Assembly: GCA_034927775.1 (NCBI GenBank)
Contig: JAYFPL010000087.1
Coordinates: forward strand, 1 to 17,419
From: IOR16 sp034927775
GTDB taxonomy: Bacteria; Bacillota; Clostridia; Peptostreptococcales; Anaerovoracaceae
Length of the DNA: 17,419 bases
Direction: 5' to 3'
Part shown: positions 1-7,329 of the stretch, piece after piece
How the letters are laid out: every line of letters begins with the position of its first letter
How positions within the stretch are numbered: the stretch's first letter is position 1
Program-made: the position numbers and the translations under genes
Notes under the pieces: model-generated
Databases searched by the model: none
What the model saw: the letters and a program-made list of their open reading frames with translations, nothing else
What the model was told of the DNA's origin: nothing

Positions 1-1
1 G

Positions 2-1345
2 ATTAAAAAGAGATGTGGAGAAGATTTTCCAGTATCTTTAAGATATAGTATTAAAAGTTTTATAAAAGATTGGTGTAAGGGTGGACTACCAAATGAAGAA
101 TTCCAAGAGATGGGACGTGATATTCCAGAAGGAATTGAAGCAGCTAAAATTTTAGTGGAAGCTGGATACGATGCATTAAACGTTGATGCCGGCACCTATG
201 ATTCCTGGTATTGGAATCACCCGCCTATGTATTTTGAAGAAGGAATGTATCGTGAATTTGGCAAAATACTAAAAGAACATATAAGTGTACCGATTATCTT
301 GGCGGGGAGAATGGAAAATCCTGAACTTGCAGTGGAAGCATTAAAAACAAGCTGCGATATAATTGGCTTAGGCAGACAACTTTTGACTGACCCATATTAT
401 CCGGAAAAAATACGTACCGGAAGATTGGATGAAGTGCGTCCATGTCTTGGCTGTCATGAAGGTTGCCTTGGAAGAATCGGAAATGCACCTGTTAGTTGTG
501 CGGTTAATCCGTCTTGCGGTCGGGAAAAGATTTACGGACTTGTTCCGGCACATAAAATTAAGAAATTCCTTATTATCGGAGGCGGCCCTAGTGGTATGGA
601 GGCAGCCAGAGTTTTAGCGGAAAGAGGGCATAAGGTTGTTCTTTGCGAGAAAAACGGTGAACTTGGCGGAAACTTGATTCCAGGAAGTGTCCCACATTTT
701 AAACGTTATGACCGAGCCTTGATAAATTGGTATCAAAGACAATTAGAACTATTGAATGTCGATGTTAATCTAAAATGCGAAATTACTGCTGACAAGATTT
801 CTTCCTATCAAGCTGACGAAGTCATTGTGGCAACTGGATCGACTCCAATTGAATTATCGTTTGGTGGAACCGGAAAAGCAATACTGGCTAATGAAGTATT
901 GCAGGGCAAAGAAAAACAGGGCAAGAACATTGCAATTATAGGCGGAGGACTGGTTGGTTGTGAAACTGGTTTGTGGCTTGCACAGCAGGGAGCAAATGTA
1001 ACTATAATTGAAGCAACGCCTGAAATTTTAGGCGGGCCTCATGGCCTTCCGCATATGAATCGTTTTATGTTGGAAGATTTACTGGCGTTTCATGAAGTAA
1101 AGATTCTTAAGACTACAAAAGTAGTATCCATTGATGAAGGTTCTGTCACTTATGAGAATGATAATGGAACAGAAAGTATCTCTGTCGATACGGTAATTTC
1201 AGCAGTTGGATATAAAGAGAATAATGCTTTATATGAAAATTTGAAGAATTTAGATATGATTGTGCATAATATTGGTGATTCTCAAAAAGTGCATAATATT
1301 ATGTATTCCATTTGGAACGCATATGAATTGGCAAGAGAATTATAA
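2..1345 (+). CDS. Old yellow enzyme / 2-enoate reductase-type NAD(P)H:flavin oxidoreductase (5' end missing)
   Basis: The reading frame is open from base 2 with no stop, so the gene begins before the window; the ATG at 110 is internal. What remains is the C-terminal part of an FMN-binding TIM barrel, then an iron-sulfur cysteine motif (PCLGCHEGC, followed by a fourth Cys in SCAVNP, about nt 440-520), then an FAD/NAD(P)H module with two Rossmann motifs (GGGPSG near nt 575 and GGGLVG near nt 943). This order is that of the 2,4-dienoyl-CoA reductase / 2-enoate reductase / BaiCD family. These cytoplasmic flavoproteins reduce activated C=C bonds, often in anaerobic amino-acid or bile-acid metabolism. 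The stretch DALNVDAGTYDSWYWNHPP is close to what I recall of clostridial enoate (FldZ-like) reductases. The substrate cannot be assigned. A strong terminator follows the stop, separating it from the genes to the right. Confidence 0.9.
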   Translation: MKKRCGEDFPVSLRYSIKSFIKDWCKGGLPNEEFQEMGRDIPEGIEAAKILVEAGYDALNVDAGTYDSWYWNHPPMYFEEGMYREFGKILKEHISVPIILAGRMENPELAVEALKTSCDIIGLGRQLLTDPYYPEKIRTGRLDEVRPCLGCHEGCLGRIGNAPVSCAVNPSCGREKIYGLVPAHKIKKFLIIGGGPSGMEAARVLAERGHKVVLCEKNGELGGNLIPGSVPHFKRYDRALINWYQRQLELLNVDVNLKCEITADKISSYQADEVIVATGSTPIELSFGGTGKAILANEVLQGKEKQGKNIAIIGGGLVGCETGLWLAQQGANVTIIEATPEILGGPHGLPHMNRFMLEDLLAFHEVKILKTTKVVSIDEGSVTYENDNGTESISVDTVISAVGYKENNALYENLKNLDMIVHNIGDSQKVHNIMYSIWNAYELAREL

Positions 1346-1355
1346 GATTTAGATA

Positions 1356-1395
1356 AAAAGAGACTGTCTCAAAATAAATTGAGACGGTCTCTTTT
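1356..1395. terminator. Bidirectional rho-independent terminator
   Basis: A 17-bp stem (1356-1372 with 1379-1395) contains a single T-G wobble and a 6-base loop (AATAAA). The stem starts with A's and ends with T's, so both strands read a hairpin ending in a T run. It lies 11 bases after the stop of the flavin oxidoreductase. On the other strand it is about 100 bases past the end of the minus-strand gene at 1493, so it may stop transcription from both sides. Confidence 0.9.
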
Positions 1396-1492
1396 GATGT
1401 TCTACCCTTTATAGACATTCAATAATCCATTATTTTATAATATTTTCAAGTGCAGTTGGCAGGAAAAATTTTGTGCACTATGAGCGATTCAA

Positions 1493-2089
1493 CTATTCTA
1501 ACAAAGGGAAACCAAATGGCCTAGAGTAATTCCATTCTTCCATCAAAGCAGTTGCTTCCGCTTTCTCCTCTTCGGTTAGATTCCCCGAGGAAAAATATTC
1601 AGTCTCTACACCACTCAAATCTTCTTTAAATTTTCCACCTAATGAACTGATTGGTTCCCATTGAACCCTAAAATAGTATTTGACAATATTTTTTTGATCT
1701 AATATTGATAGCCCAGAAAAAATCCATCTTTTTTCTCCCACAAAGAAATGTCTGTCCTTTTTTATACTTTCATGAATCTCTTTTTTTAATAATTTGGATT
1801 CTTCTATTTCATAATACAAAACCCCTGATACCTTTGGAGCAACACTTCCTTCTTTTTTATAAACGAGATATGGATTGTATCCTGCCTTTTCAGGAATATA
1901 AAAGCTCCAGCTATCACTTTCTTCTAATGTTGTTGCCTTTGATAAGGAGCAAACATCTTTTAACGGAGCCGAAGTGTTAAAAAAACCACTCGTCACAAAA
2001 TAAATCAAAAGAACTGCTATCATAACTATGAACATTATCGCTAAATTTTTTTTTGAAAAGTTATACTCCGCTTTATTGAATCGCTTCAT
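1493..2089 (-). CDS. Hypothetical single-pass membrane protein
   Basis: This 198-residue protein has a short basic N-terminus, one hydrophobic segment at about residues 15-37 (LAIMFIVMIAVLLIYFV core), and a soluble remainder. The layout predicts an N-in signal anchor with an extracytoplasmic domain of about 160 residues. There is no lipobox cysteine after the hydrophobic segment. The soluble part is rich in aromatic and charged residues with no repeat or catalytic motif I recognise. The ATG at 2089 has a GGTG ribosome binding site 7 bases upstream. It lies 94 bases downstream of the TetR-type gene on the same strand, so it may be co-transcribed with it or have its own promoter in the AT-rich gap. 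Coding is supported by the uninterrupted frame, the ribosome binding site and the clear anchor. The function is unknown. Confidence 0.72.
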   Translation of the reverse strand: MKRFNKAEYNFSKKNLAIMFIVMIAVLLIYFVTSGFFNTSAPLKDVCSLSKATTLEESDSWSFYIPEKAGYNPYLVYKKEGSVAPKVSGVLYYEIEESKLLKKEIHESIKKDRHFFVGEKRWIFSGLSILDQKNIVKYYFRVQWEPISSLGGKFKEDLSGVETEYFSSGNLTEEEKAEATALMEEWNYSRPFGFPLLE

Positions 2090-2183
2090 TTCATGTCACC
2101 TTTGTTATAAACTGCCACCCTTTCTTTAACAAATATATCTTATATCATTTACCATATCACATATATATAATCAATGATTTTTC

Positions 2184-2810
2184 TTATCCTCTTGAATCCG
2201 ATTGAGCAAAAGGGTTTGTTACATAAATATTGGAAAGAATCAAATCCAGCATTCTATTTAACTTTTCCTTACAAAATTCCAGAGAATAATTTGCCATATG
2301 AGACCATTCAAATTGAGCCATCAGATAAACACTCATAACAATGTCTAGGATTTCGTCAGCACTGATTTCTTTCTTAAAGATATTCTGTTCTTGAGCCTCA
2401 ACAATCAGTGTTCGAAAAATGCGCATCATTTCTAAACGGGTTGCATAAAGGTTACTTTCTTCACAAGAATTCAAGTAAGTAATTTTACGGGATAAATTGA
2501 TGTAAGGAATGGAGTCAAGAATAAAAACCTCTAAAACTCTTCTGAGTTTGTCTTCACTATTTACGGCATCTTTTAATTCATGGTTTAAGAGATATTTTAT
2601 CTGATCCAATTCATCTTGCGCAATTCCCAGCAGGAGACTTTCTTTATTGGGGAAATAATTGTATAAGGTTGCTTTCGATATTTCTGCTTTTTTAGCAACA
2701 TCTTCAATTAAAGTATCCTCATAACCCTTACTGCTGAACAGACGACGAGAGGCCTTTAAAATACGTTCTCGGCATTTTATTTTATTTAATTCTCTTCTTG
2801 AACCTTTCAT
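2184..2810 (-). CDS. TetR/AcrR family transcriptional regulator
   Basis: This is a DNA-binding repressor-type protein of about 208 residues, normal for the family. The N-terminal TetR helix-turn-helix is clear at about residues 14-58 (RERILKASRRLF, then IEDVAKKAEISKATLYNYFPNKESL). The remaining helical region should bind a ligand and dimerise, and it diverges as usual for the family. I chose the ATG at 2810 because GGGAG lies 5 bases upstream of it. An in-frame ATG at 2834 would add 8 residues but has no ribosome binding site. The gene is divergent from the kinase-RLP operon, with a 228-base shared intergenic region holding a promoter, a direct repeat and an inverted repeat. Local regulation of that operon and of itself is therefore the simplest inference. 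The inducing ligand is unknown but is plausibly the operon's substrate or an intermediate. Confidence 0.92.
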   Translation of the reverse strand: MKGSRRELNKIKCRERILKASRRLFSSKGYEDTLIEDVAKKAEISKATLYNYFPNKESLLLGIAQDELDQIKYLLNHELKDAVNSEDKLRRVLEVFILDSIPYINLSRKITYLNSCEESNLYATRLEMMRIFRTLIVEAQEQNIFKKEISADEILDIVMSVYLMAQFEWSHMANYSLEFCKEKLNRMLDLILSNIYVTNPFAQSDSRG

Positions 2811-2857
2811 AATCTCTCCCAAATGATAAAACATTTAAATAAAAAAATGATAAATTA

Positions 2858-2923
2858 AATACTTTAATTATATTACATAATTGTAGTTTTGCCTATAAAA
2901 AAATATTATATTATTAAAGTATT
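2858..2923. repeat. 11-bp perfect inverted repeat between divergent genes
   Basis: AATACTTTAAT at 2858-2868 is matched by its exact reverse complement ATTAAAGTATT at 2913-2923, 44 bases apart. Both lie in the region shared by the TetR-type gene and the kinase operon. It could be a pair of operator half-sites or two sites of opposite orientation. The region is very AT-rich, so chance is a real alternative. Confidence 0.45.
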
Positions 2924-2948
2924 CTAAATATTCCAATAAAAAATAATT

Positions 2949-2977
2949 ATTAGACTTGACTTCAAAATTAGACTTGA
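2949..2977 (+). repeat. 11-bp direct repeat overlapping the operon promoter
   Basis: ATTAGACTTGA occurs at 2949-2959 and again at 2967-2977, an 18-base period close to two helical turns less a few bases. The first copy runs into the -35 hexamer and the second lies in the -35/-10 spacer. Repeats placed like this are typical of operator or activator sites. Which protein binds, if any, is inference. Confidence 0.5.
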
Positions 2978-2984
2978 GTATAAT
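2956..2984 (+). promoter_or_regulatory. Sigma-A-type promoter of the kinase-RLP operon
   Basis: A -35 box TTGACT (2956-2961) and a perfect -10 box TATAAT (2979-2984) are separated by exactly 17 bases. Transcription would start near 2991, giving a leader of about 48 bases before the kinase ATG at 3039. It is the best promoter match in the window and overlaps the direct repeat at 2949-2977, as expected for a controlled operon. Confidence 0.8.
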
Positions 2985-3038
2985 TTAACTGAAAATTGGA
3001 ACGTATAATATATAAAAATATTTGGAAGGAGTGAAGAA

Positions 3039-4556
3039 ATGGATTATATCTTATCATTTGACGTAGGAACCAGTGCCTTAAAGGCTATTTTAGTCAACAA
3101 ATGCGGTGAGATTAAACAAAGCGCTCAGGAGTGTTATGAAGTGAACCTGATGCAGGATGGGTATGTAGAAATGGATCCAACAGAATGGTGGGCCGCAATT
3201 ATTAAAACGACGAAGACAATCATGTCAAGTTGCGATGTCCTGCCTAATGAAGTAAAAGGGATTGTATTTTGCACTCAAGCTTTAAATGTAATTCCAATGG
3301 GGTATGACGGGAAAGTCCTAAGACCAGCAATCAGTTGGCTTGACAGCAGAGCTGATGAAGAAGCCAGTGAGATTGTAGAGATGATTGGTGGAGTGGAAGC
3401 GTGTGAAGCAGTTATGGGTACTGTGTTTACCGGTATGGATTCTTTACCAAAAGTTAGATGGCTGATGAAGAATGAACCGAAGACATTCGAAAAAATGAAG
3501 TGCTTCCTTGACTGTAACGGATACCTTACATATCGTGCAACCGGTGAAATGGTATATGACATTGCAAGTGCGTCCTTCCTTGGATATGACAGAGAATCGG
3601 CTTCCATTATTCCTGAACTAATCGGAACATCAGGATTTGATCCGGAAAAATTCCCACGCATTGTAAAATCATTTGAAAAAGTTGGGAATCTAACAGCTAT
3701 GGTGGCAGAAGAAATTGGTCTTACAACGGATACTGCAGTATTTGGAGGAACTTGTGACATTCAGGCTACGACCATTGGTTCCGGTATGGCTGGCCATGAA
3801 GAGGCCCATATTTATCTGGGGACTTCTGGTTGGGCAGCAGTAGGTACGAATAAGGTGGCTACATTATCCAATGGCGGAGGCTGCATTATGTCTGCCGATC
3901 CGGATATGCAACTATGGGTATATTCTACAGAAACTTGCTGTGCTACATATAATTGGTTTATTGATAATTTCTTTGGATCAGAAAAAGAAAGTACTCTGAT
4001 TCCGAACATTTATGCTTTTATGGATCATCTTGTAGAGCTGATTCCACCGGGATGCAACGGATTGATTTTTAACCCTTGGATTAGTGGAGAAAGGAGCCCG
4101 GTTCAGGACGTATTTGTTAGAGGCGCATTCCTGAACATAGGAATGCTTCATACAAAAAATCATATGCTGAGAGCGGTGATGGAAAGCATAGCATATAACC
4201 TTAAGTGGTGTTATGACAGCATGGAAAATGATTTGGGTCAGAAGACCTCTGTGGTCAGAATTCTTGGTGGCGGCACAAAGAGTAAAACCTGGATGCAGAT
4301 ATTTGCCGATATTTTCAATCGTAAAATTGAGGTTGTTAAGGATTCTCAGGTTGCAGGTGCAATCGGAGGTGCATTCTTGGCCGCATTGGGGCTTGGAATG
4401 TATGAATCCTTTGATGATGCAAAGCAATGGGCTACGGTATCTCAAGTATATGAACCGAATCCTAAAAACGTTGCATTATATAAAGAAGACTTTGAAAACT
4501 TTAAACAATCCTATGAGGAATTAAAAAACTTTTACAAAAAAGTAAATAAGAAATAG
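3039..4556 (+). CDS. FGGY-family carbohydrate kinase (xylulokinase-like)
   Basis: This 505-residue protein has the usual length of an FGGY kinase, which transfers phosphate from ATP to a sugar, polyol or related compound in the cytoplasm. Visible family features are the N-terminal phosphate-binding loop (FDVGTSALK, Asp8), WLDSRA near residue 101, the central GGTCDIQA with the likely catalytic Asp at about residue 240, and the C-terminal nucleotide-binding stretch LGGGTKSKTWMQ followed by the glycine/alanine-rich GAIGGAFLAALG. The ATG has AAGGAG 7 bases upstream. It is the first gene of a five-gene operon with an MFS transporter, aminotransferase, RuBisCO-like protein and phosphatase, so its product should be the phosphorylated substrate handled by the later enzymes. 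The nearest class is the xylulokinase group, but FGGY specificity is hard to read from sequence. With no xylose isomerase nearby, I do not call it xylB. Confidence 0.9.
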   Translation: MDYILSFDVGTSALKAILVNKCGEIKQSAQECYEVNLMQDGYVEMDPTEWWAAIIKTTKTIMSSCDVLPNEVKGIVFCTQALNVIPMGYDGKVLRPAISWLDSRADEEASEIVEMIGGVEACEAVMGTVFTGMDSLPKVRWLMKNEPKTFEKMKCFLDCNGYLTYRATGEMVYDIASASFLGYDRESASIIPELIGTSGFDPEKFPRIVKSFEKVGNLTAMVAEEIGLTTDTAVFGGTCDIQATTIGSGMAGHEEAHIYLGTSGWAAVGTNKVATLSNGGGCIMSADPDMQLWVYSTETCCATYNWFIDNFFGSEKESTLIPNIYAFMDHLVELIPPGCNGLIFNPWISGERSPVQDVFVRGAFLNIGMLHTKNHMLRAVMESIAYNLKWCYDSMENDLGQKTSVVRILGGGTKSKTWMQIFADIFNRKIEVVKDSQVAGAIGGAFLAALGLGMYESFDDAKQWATVSQVYEPNPKNVALYKEDFENFKQSYEELKNFYKKVNKK

Positions 4557-4579
4557 CGAATCTAACGAAGAAAGGTTAG

Positions 4580-5833
4580 GTGAATACCTTGAGCGAAGGA
4601 AAATATCGGGTATATAACTATCGTTGGATAGTGCTGACCGTCTATGGGTTATCTACAGCAGCTATACAATTAATGTGGACTACATATTTCTCAATAACAA
4701 CCAATGCGTGGCAGTATTATGGTTTCACAGATGCAGTCAATGGGGAGAGTGCAATTAGCTTTCTGTCTATTGTATTTATGATAGGGATGATCACTCTCTC
4801 TATTCCTTCCCTTGCCGCATTTGAAAAGTTTGGATTTAAAAAATCGGTAGGTTTTGGAGTCGTATTAATGGGTGCGAGCGGGATGTTTAGAGGATTCTTT
4901 GGAGATAGCTATGCTATGGTTATGATCGCTACAGTTGGTTTTGCAATTGCACAGCCATTTATTTTAAATTCACCGGGGCTAGTAGCAGGGAAATGGTTTC
5001 CGGAATCAGAAAGAGCAACTGCCAATAGTATCGGTTTGTTATCAAGCTATATCGGTATGTGTATTGGATTACTTTTAACACCAGTTATAGTCGAAGGTGG
5101 AATGAGCATCAAAGAAATGCTTATTCTATATGGAATCATCGGTGCTGTCGTTGCAATCTTATTTGTAATATTTGTAAAAGAAAAACCAGAAACTCCACCA
5201 TGTCCCGAAGAACAGGCATTGCGTTTGGATTTTAAAGTAGGGATAAAAGGTGCATGGAAGAGAAAGGACTTTAGATACAGCCTAATCATATTTTTCTGTA
5301 TGTTTGGTATTTTCAACACATTCTTTACGATGATAGAACCGATATTAAAACAGCTCAGCAAAAATAATATAGACGCAACAGAGGTTGGAATAATAGGCGT
5401 TCTAATACTGGGAGTTGCCATAGTAGGAAGCTTTGTAATTTGTTTCATTTCAGACAAAGATAAACTTCATAGAAGAAAACCATATATGATCATCAGCAAC
5501 ATTATTGGAGCTTTTGGCCTTATGATATTCATCGTTGCGGGTGGATTTTTTGAAATGGCAATTGCGGCAGTGCTTTATGGATTTTTCATTGTAGGAGGAG
5601 CACCCCTTGTCTTAACTTTTGCTGCAGAGGCAGCATATCCGACTTCAGAAGGAACATCGGAAGGATTACTAATGTTTTCTGGTAATGTCGCCGGAGTGAT
5701 ATTCCTTGGAGCAGCAACACTTTTCCACGGAAATCATAACTTATTGATGATATCCATGGTAGCGATTACTGTAATCTATATCATATTGATATTTATGTCA
5801 AAGGAATCGAAGCTGGAAAAAAAGACAAGGTAA
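4580..5833 (+). CDS. MFS transporter, FLVCR-like
   Basis: This integral membrane carrier of about 417 residues has some 12 hydrophobic segments split by a charged central loop (about residues 200-225), the standard major facilitator layout. Two stretches resemble the FLVCR branch: AQPFILNSPG followed by KWFPESERATANS (about residues 124-150), and YPTSEGTSEG near residue 352. Animal FLVCR proteins carry choline, ethanolamine or heme-related cargo. Bacterial relatives are largely uncharacterised, so the cargo here is unknown. The start is ambiguous. GTG at 4580 has AAAGG only 4 bases upstream. TTG at 4589 (three codons in) sits 6 bases after AGGTG, within a longer near-match to the anti-Shine-Dalgarno complement, and may be the true start. 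It lies 23 bases after the kinase and 33 before the aminotransferase, so it is probably the uptake step of the operon's pathway. Confidence 0.88.
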   Translation: MNTLSEGKYRVYNYRWIVLTVYGLSTAAIQLMWTTYFSITTNAWQYYGFTDAVNGESAISFLSIVFMIGMITLSIPSLAAFEKFGFKKSVGFGVVLMGASGMFRGFFGDSYAMVMIATVGFAIAQPFILNSPGLVAGKWFPESERATANSIGLLSSYIGMCIGLLLTPVIVEGGMSIKEMLILYGIIGAVVAILFVIFVKEKPETPPCPEEQALRLDFKVGIKGAWKRKDFRYSLIIFFCMFGIFNTFFTMIEPILKQLSKNNIDATEVGIIGVLILGVAIVGSFVICFISDKDKLHRRKPYMIISNIIGAFGLMIFIVAGGFFEMAIAAVLYGFFIVGGAPLVLTFAAEAAYPTSEGTSEGLLMFSGNVAGVIFLGAATLFHGNHNLLMISMVAITVIYIILIFMSKESKLEKKTR

Positions 5834-5866
5834 AAATAGAAATAGAAATAGTAGGAGGAAGAAAGT

Positions 5867-7309
5867 ATGTGTAAAGGGTATTCTGTATCCGCATGGCCGG
5901 ATGTAGAGAAAATCAATGAGAAGATGAATCATTTGATTCAAAGCAAAGTTTATAAGATCAAACCTGAATTTATGGAAAAATATTTGAATTATTTTGAAAC
6001 AAAATGTCAGGGTTCCAAAAAGATGATTGAGGAAGCTAAGAAATATATCCCAGGGGGAGTACAGCATAACCTTGCCTTCAACTATCCATTTCCTCTTGCG
6101 ATAACAAAGGCCGAAGGTGCATACCTCTATGATGTGGATGGAAATCGATATGTAGATTATTTACAGGCAGGAGGTCCAACCTTACTTGGTAGCAATTACT
6201 TGCCGGTACAGGAAAAGGTGATTGAAGTCATTAAGGAATCGAGTCCGTGCACCGGTTTGTTTCATGAATATGAGATGAAGCTTGCAAAAATCATCCATGA
6301 AAATATGCCTTGGGTAGAAATGTATCGAAGTCTTGCAAGCGGTACAGAAGCAGACATGATAGCCATTCGAATTGCCCGGACATTTACAGGTAAGCAAAGA
6401 ATCATAAAAGTTGGTGGAGCTTATCATGGTTTTAGCGATCAAATGGTTTACAGCCTTCATATACCCGGAACGAAGACTTTTGAGGCACATGGAATTCCGA
6501 AGGAAGCATCCGCAAATACAAAGGAATTTTATCCGGGAGATATAGATGGACTACGTCAGGTTTTAGAAAAAAATGAAAAAGAGGGGGGAACTGCAGCTGT
6601 AATTCTTGAACCAATTGGTCCGGAAAGTGGAACAAGGCTTGTATCCAAAGACTTTAATGCAAAGGTAAGGGAACTTTGCGATGAATTCAATGCATTGCTG
6701 ATTTTTGATGAAGTTGTAACCGCATTTCGTATGGGGCCGGGAGGTGCACAGGGTTACTTTAATGTAAAACCGGATCTTACGGTATTTGGAAAGATCGTAG
6801 CGGGTGGATATCCTATGGCTGGCGGCGTTGGAGGAAGAGCCGATATTATGTCTTGTGTAGCGGCAGGGGTGAAGCCTGGAAAACCAAAAGCATATGCTGG
6901 TGGAACCTTAAGCGCAAATCCTCTTAGCTGTGCTGCAGGATATTATGCAATTAAAGAAATCATTGAACAGGATGCAGCAAAAAAGGCAGGTGAAAATGGA
7001 GATAAACTGTGTGAAGGATTAGTAAAGCTAATTGATAAATATGAACTTCCGTTTGTTGCTTGGAATGTTGGATCAATCGTTCATTTCGAAGTATCAGGGG
7101 TAATGTATTTGTCAGTTGAAGATCCAGAACTAATGCAAAAAATTAAGGAACGACAGCATTGTATCGAAGAATTCGGAGCTGCGCTAACTGCAAATGGTGT
7201 CATAACTCTTGCAGGCAGCAGAATCTATACGAGTATGGCGGATAACGATGAAACGATTGCTTTTACTCTGAATGCATTTGAAGATATTTTTAAGAATTTA
7301 GAAAGATAA
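5867..7309 (+). CDS. Class III aminotransferase, glutamate-1-semialdehyde aminomutase-like (PLP-dependent)
   Basis: This is a fold-type I PLP enzyme of 480 residues. Seen in order are PGGV near residue 62, the phosphate-binding SGTEA (158-162), AYHG (185-188), the cofactor-binding IFDEVVTAFR (Asp281), and the Schiff-base lysine Lys309 in FGKIVAGGYP. These fit the HemL/GSAM-like branch of class III, which moves amino groups between or within small molecules. An N-terminal extension of about 50 residues precedes the core, making it longer than ordinary HemL (about 430). It is probably real, because AGGAGG sits 8 bases before the ATG. No tetrapyrrole genes are nearby. Its place between the transporter and the RuBisCO-like protein (20-base gap) suggests a transamination or aminomutase step in the operon's own catabolic route. 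I therefore do not name it hemL. Confidence 0.9.
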   Translation: MCKGYSVSAWPDVEKINEKMNHLIQSKVYKIKPEFMEKYLNYFETKCQGSKKMIEEAKKYIPGGVQHNLAFNYPFPLAITKAEGAYLYDVDGNRYVDYLQAGGPTLLGSNYLPVQEKVIEVIKESSPCTGLFHEYEMKLAKIIHENMPWVEMYRSLASGTEADMIAIRIARTFTGKQRIIKVGGAYHGFSDQMVYSLHIPGTKTFEAHGIPKEASANTKEFYPGDIDGLRQVLEKNEKEGGTAAVILEPIGPESGTRLVSKDFNAKVRELCDEFNALLIFDEVVTAFRMGPGGAQGYFNVKPDLTVFGKIVAGGYPMAGGVGGRADIMSCVAAGVKPGKPKAYAGGTLSANPLSCAAGYYAIKEIIEQDAAKKAGENGDKLCEGLVKLIDKYELPFVAWNVGSIVHFEVSGVMYLSVEDPELMQKIKERQHCIEEFGAALTANGVITLAGSRIYTSMADNDETIAFTLNAFEDIFKNLER

Positions 7310-7329
7310 AATAAAGGGGGAAATGAAAA

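Noticed and set aside
1450..1482. Inverted repeat AGTGCA...TGCACT downstream of the minus-strand membrane protein gene
   Set aside because: The stem is only 6 bp with a loop of about 20 bases and no clear T run; the hairpin at 1356-1395 is a far better terminator.
3275..3760. 161-codon open frame on the minus strand
   Set aside because: It lies wholly inside the kinase gene, opposite in frame, with no ribosome binding site and no recognisable protein features.
3978..4445. 155-codon open frame on the minus strand
   Set aside because: It is a shadow of the kinase gene; its composition (rich in His, Cys and Arg) is unlike a real protein here.
3039..4556. xylB of a xylose operon
   Set aside because: The kinase is xylulokinase-like, but there is no xylose isomerase, xylose transporter or pentose gene beside it.
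5047..5457. 136-codon open frame on the minus strand
   Set aside because: It is antisense to the MFS gene, with no start signals and no family resemblance.
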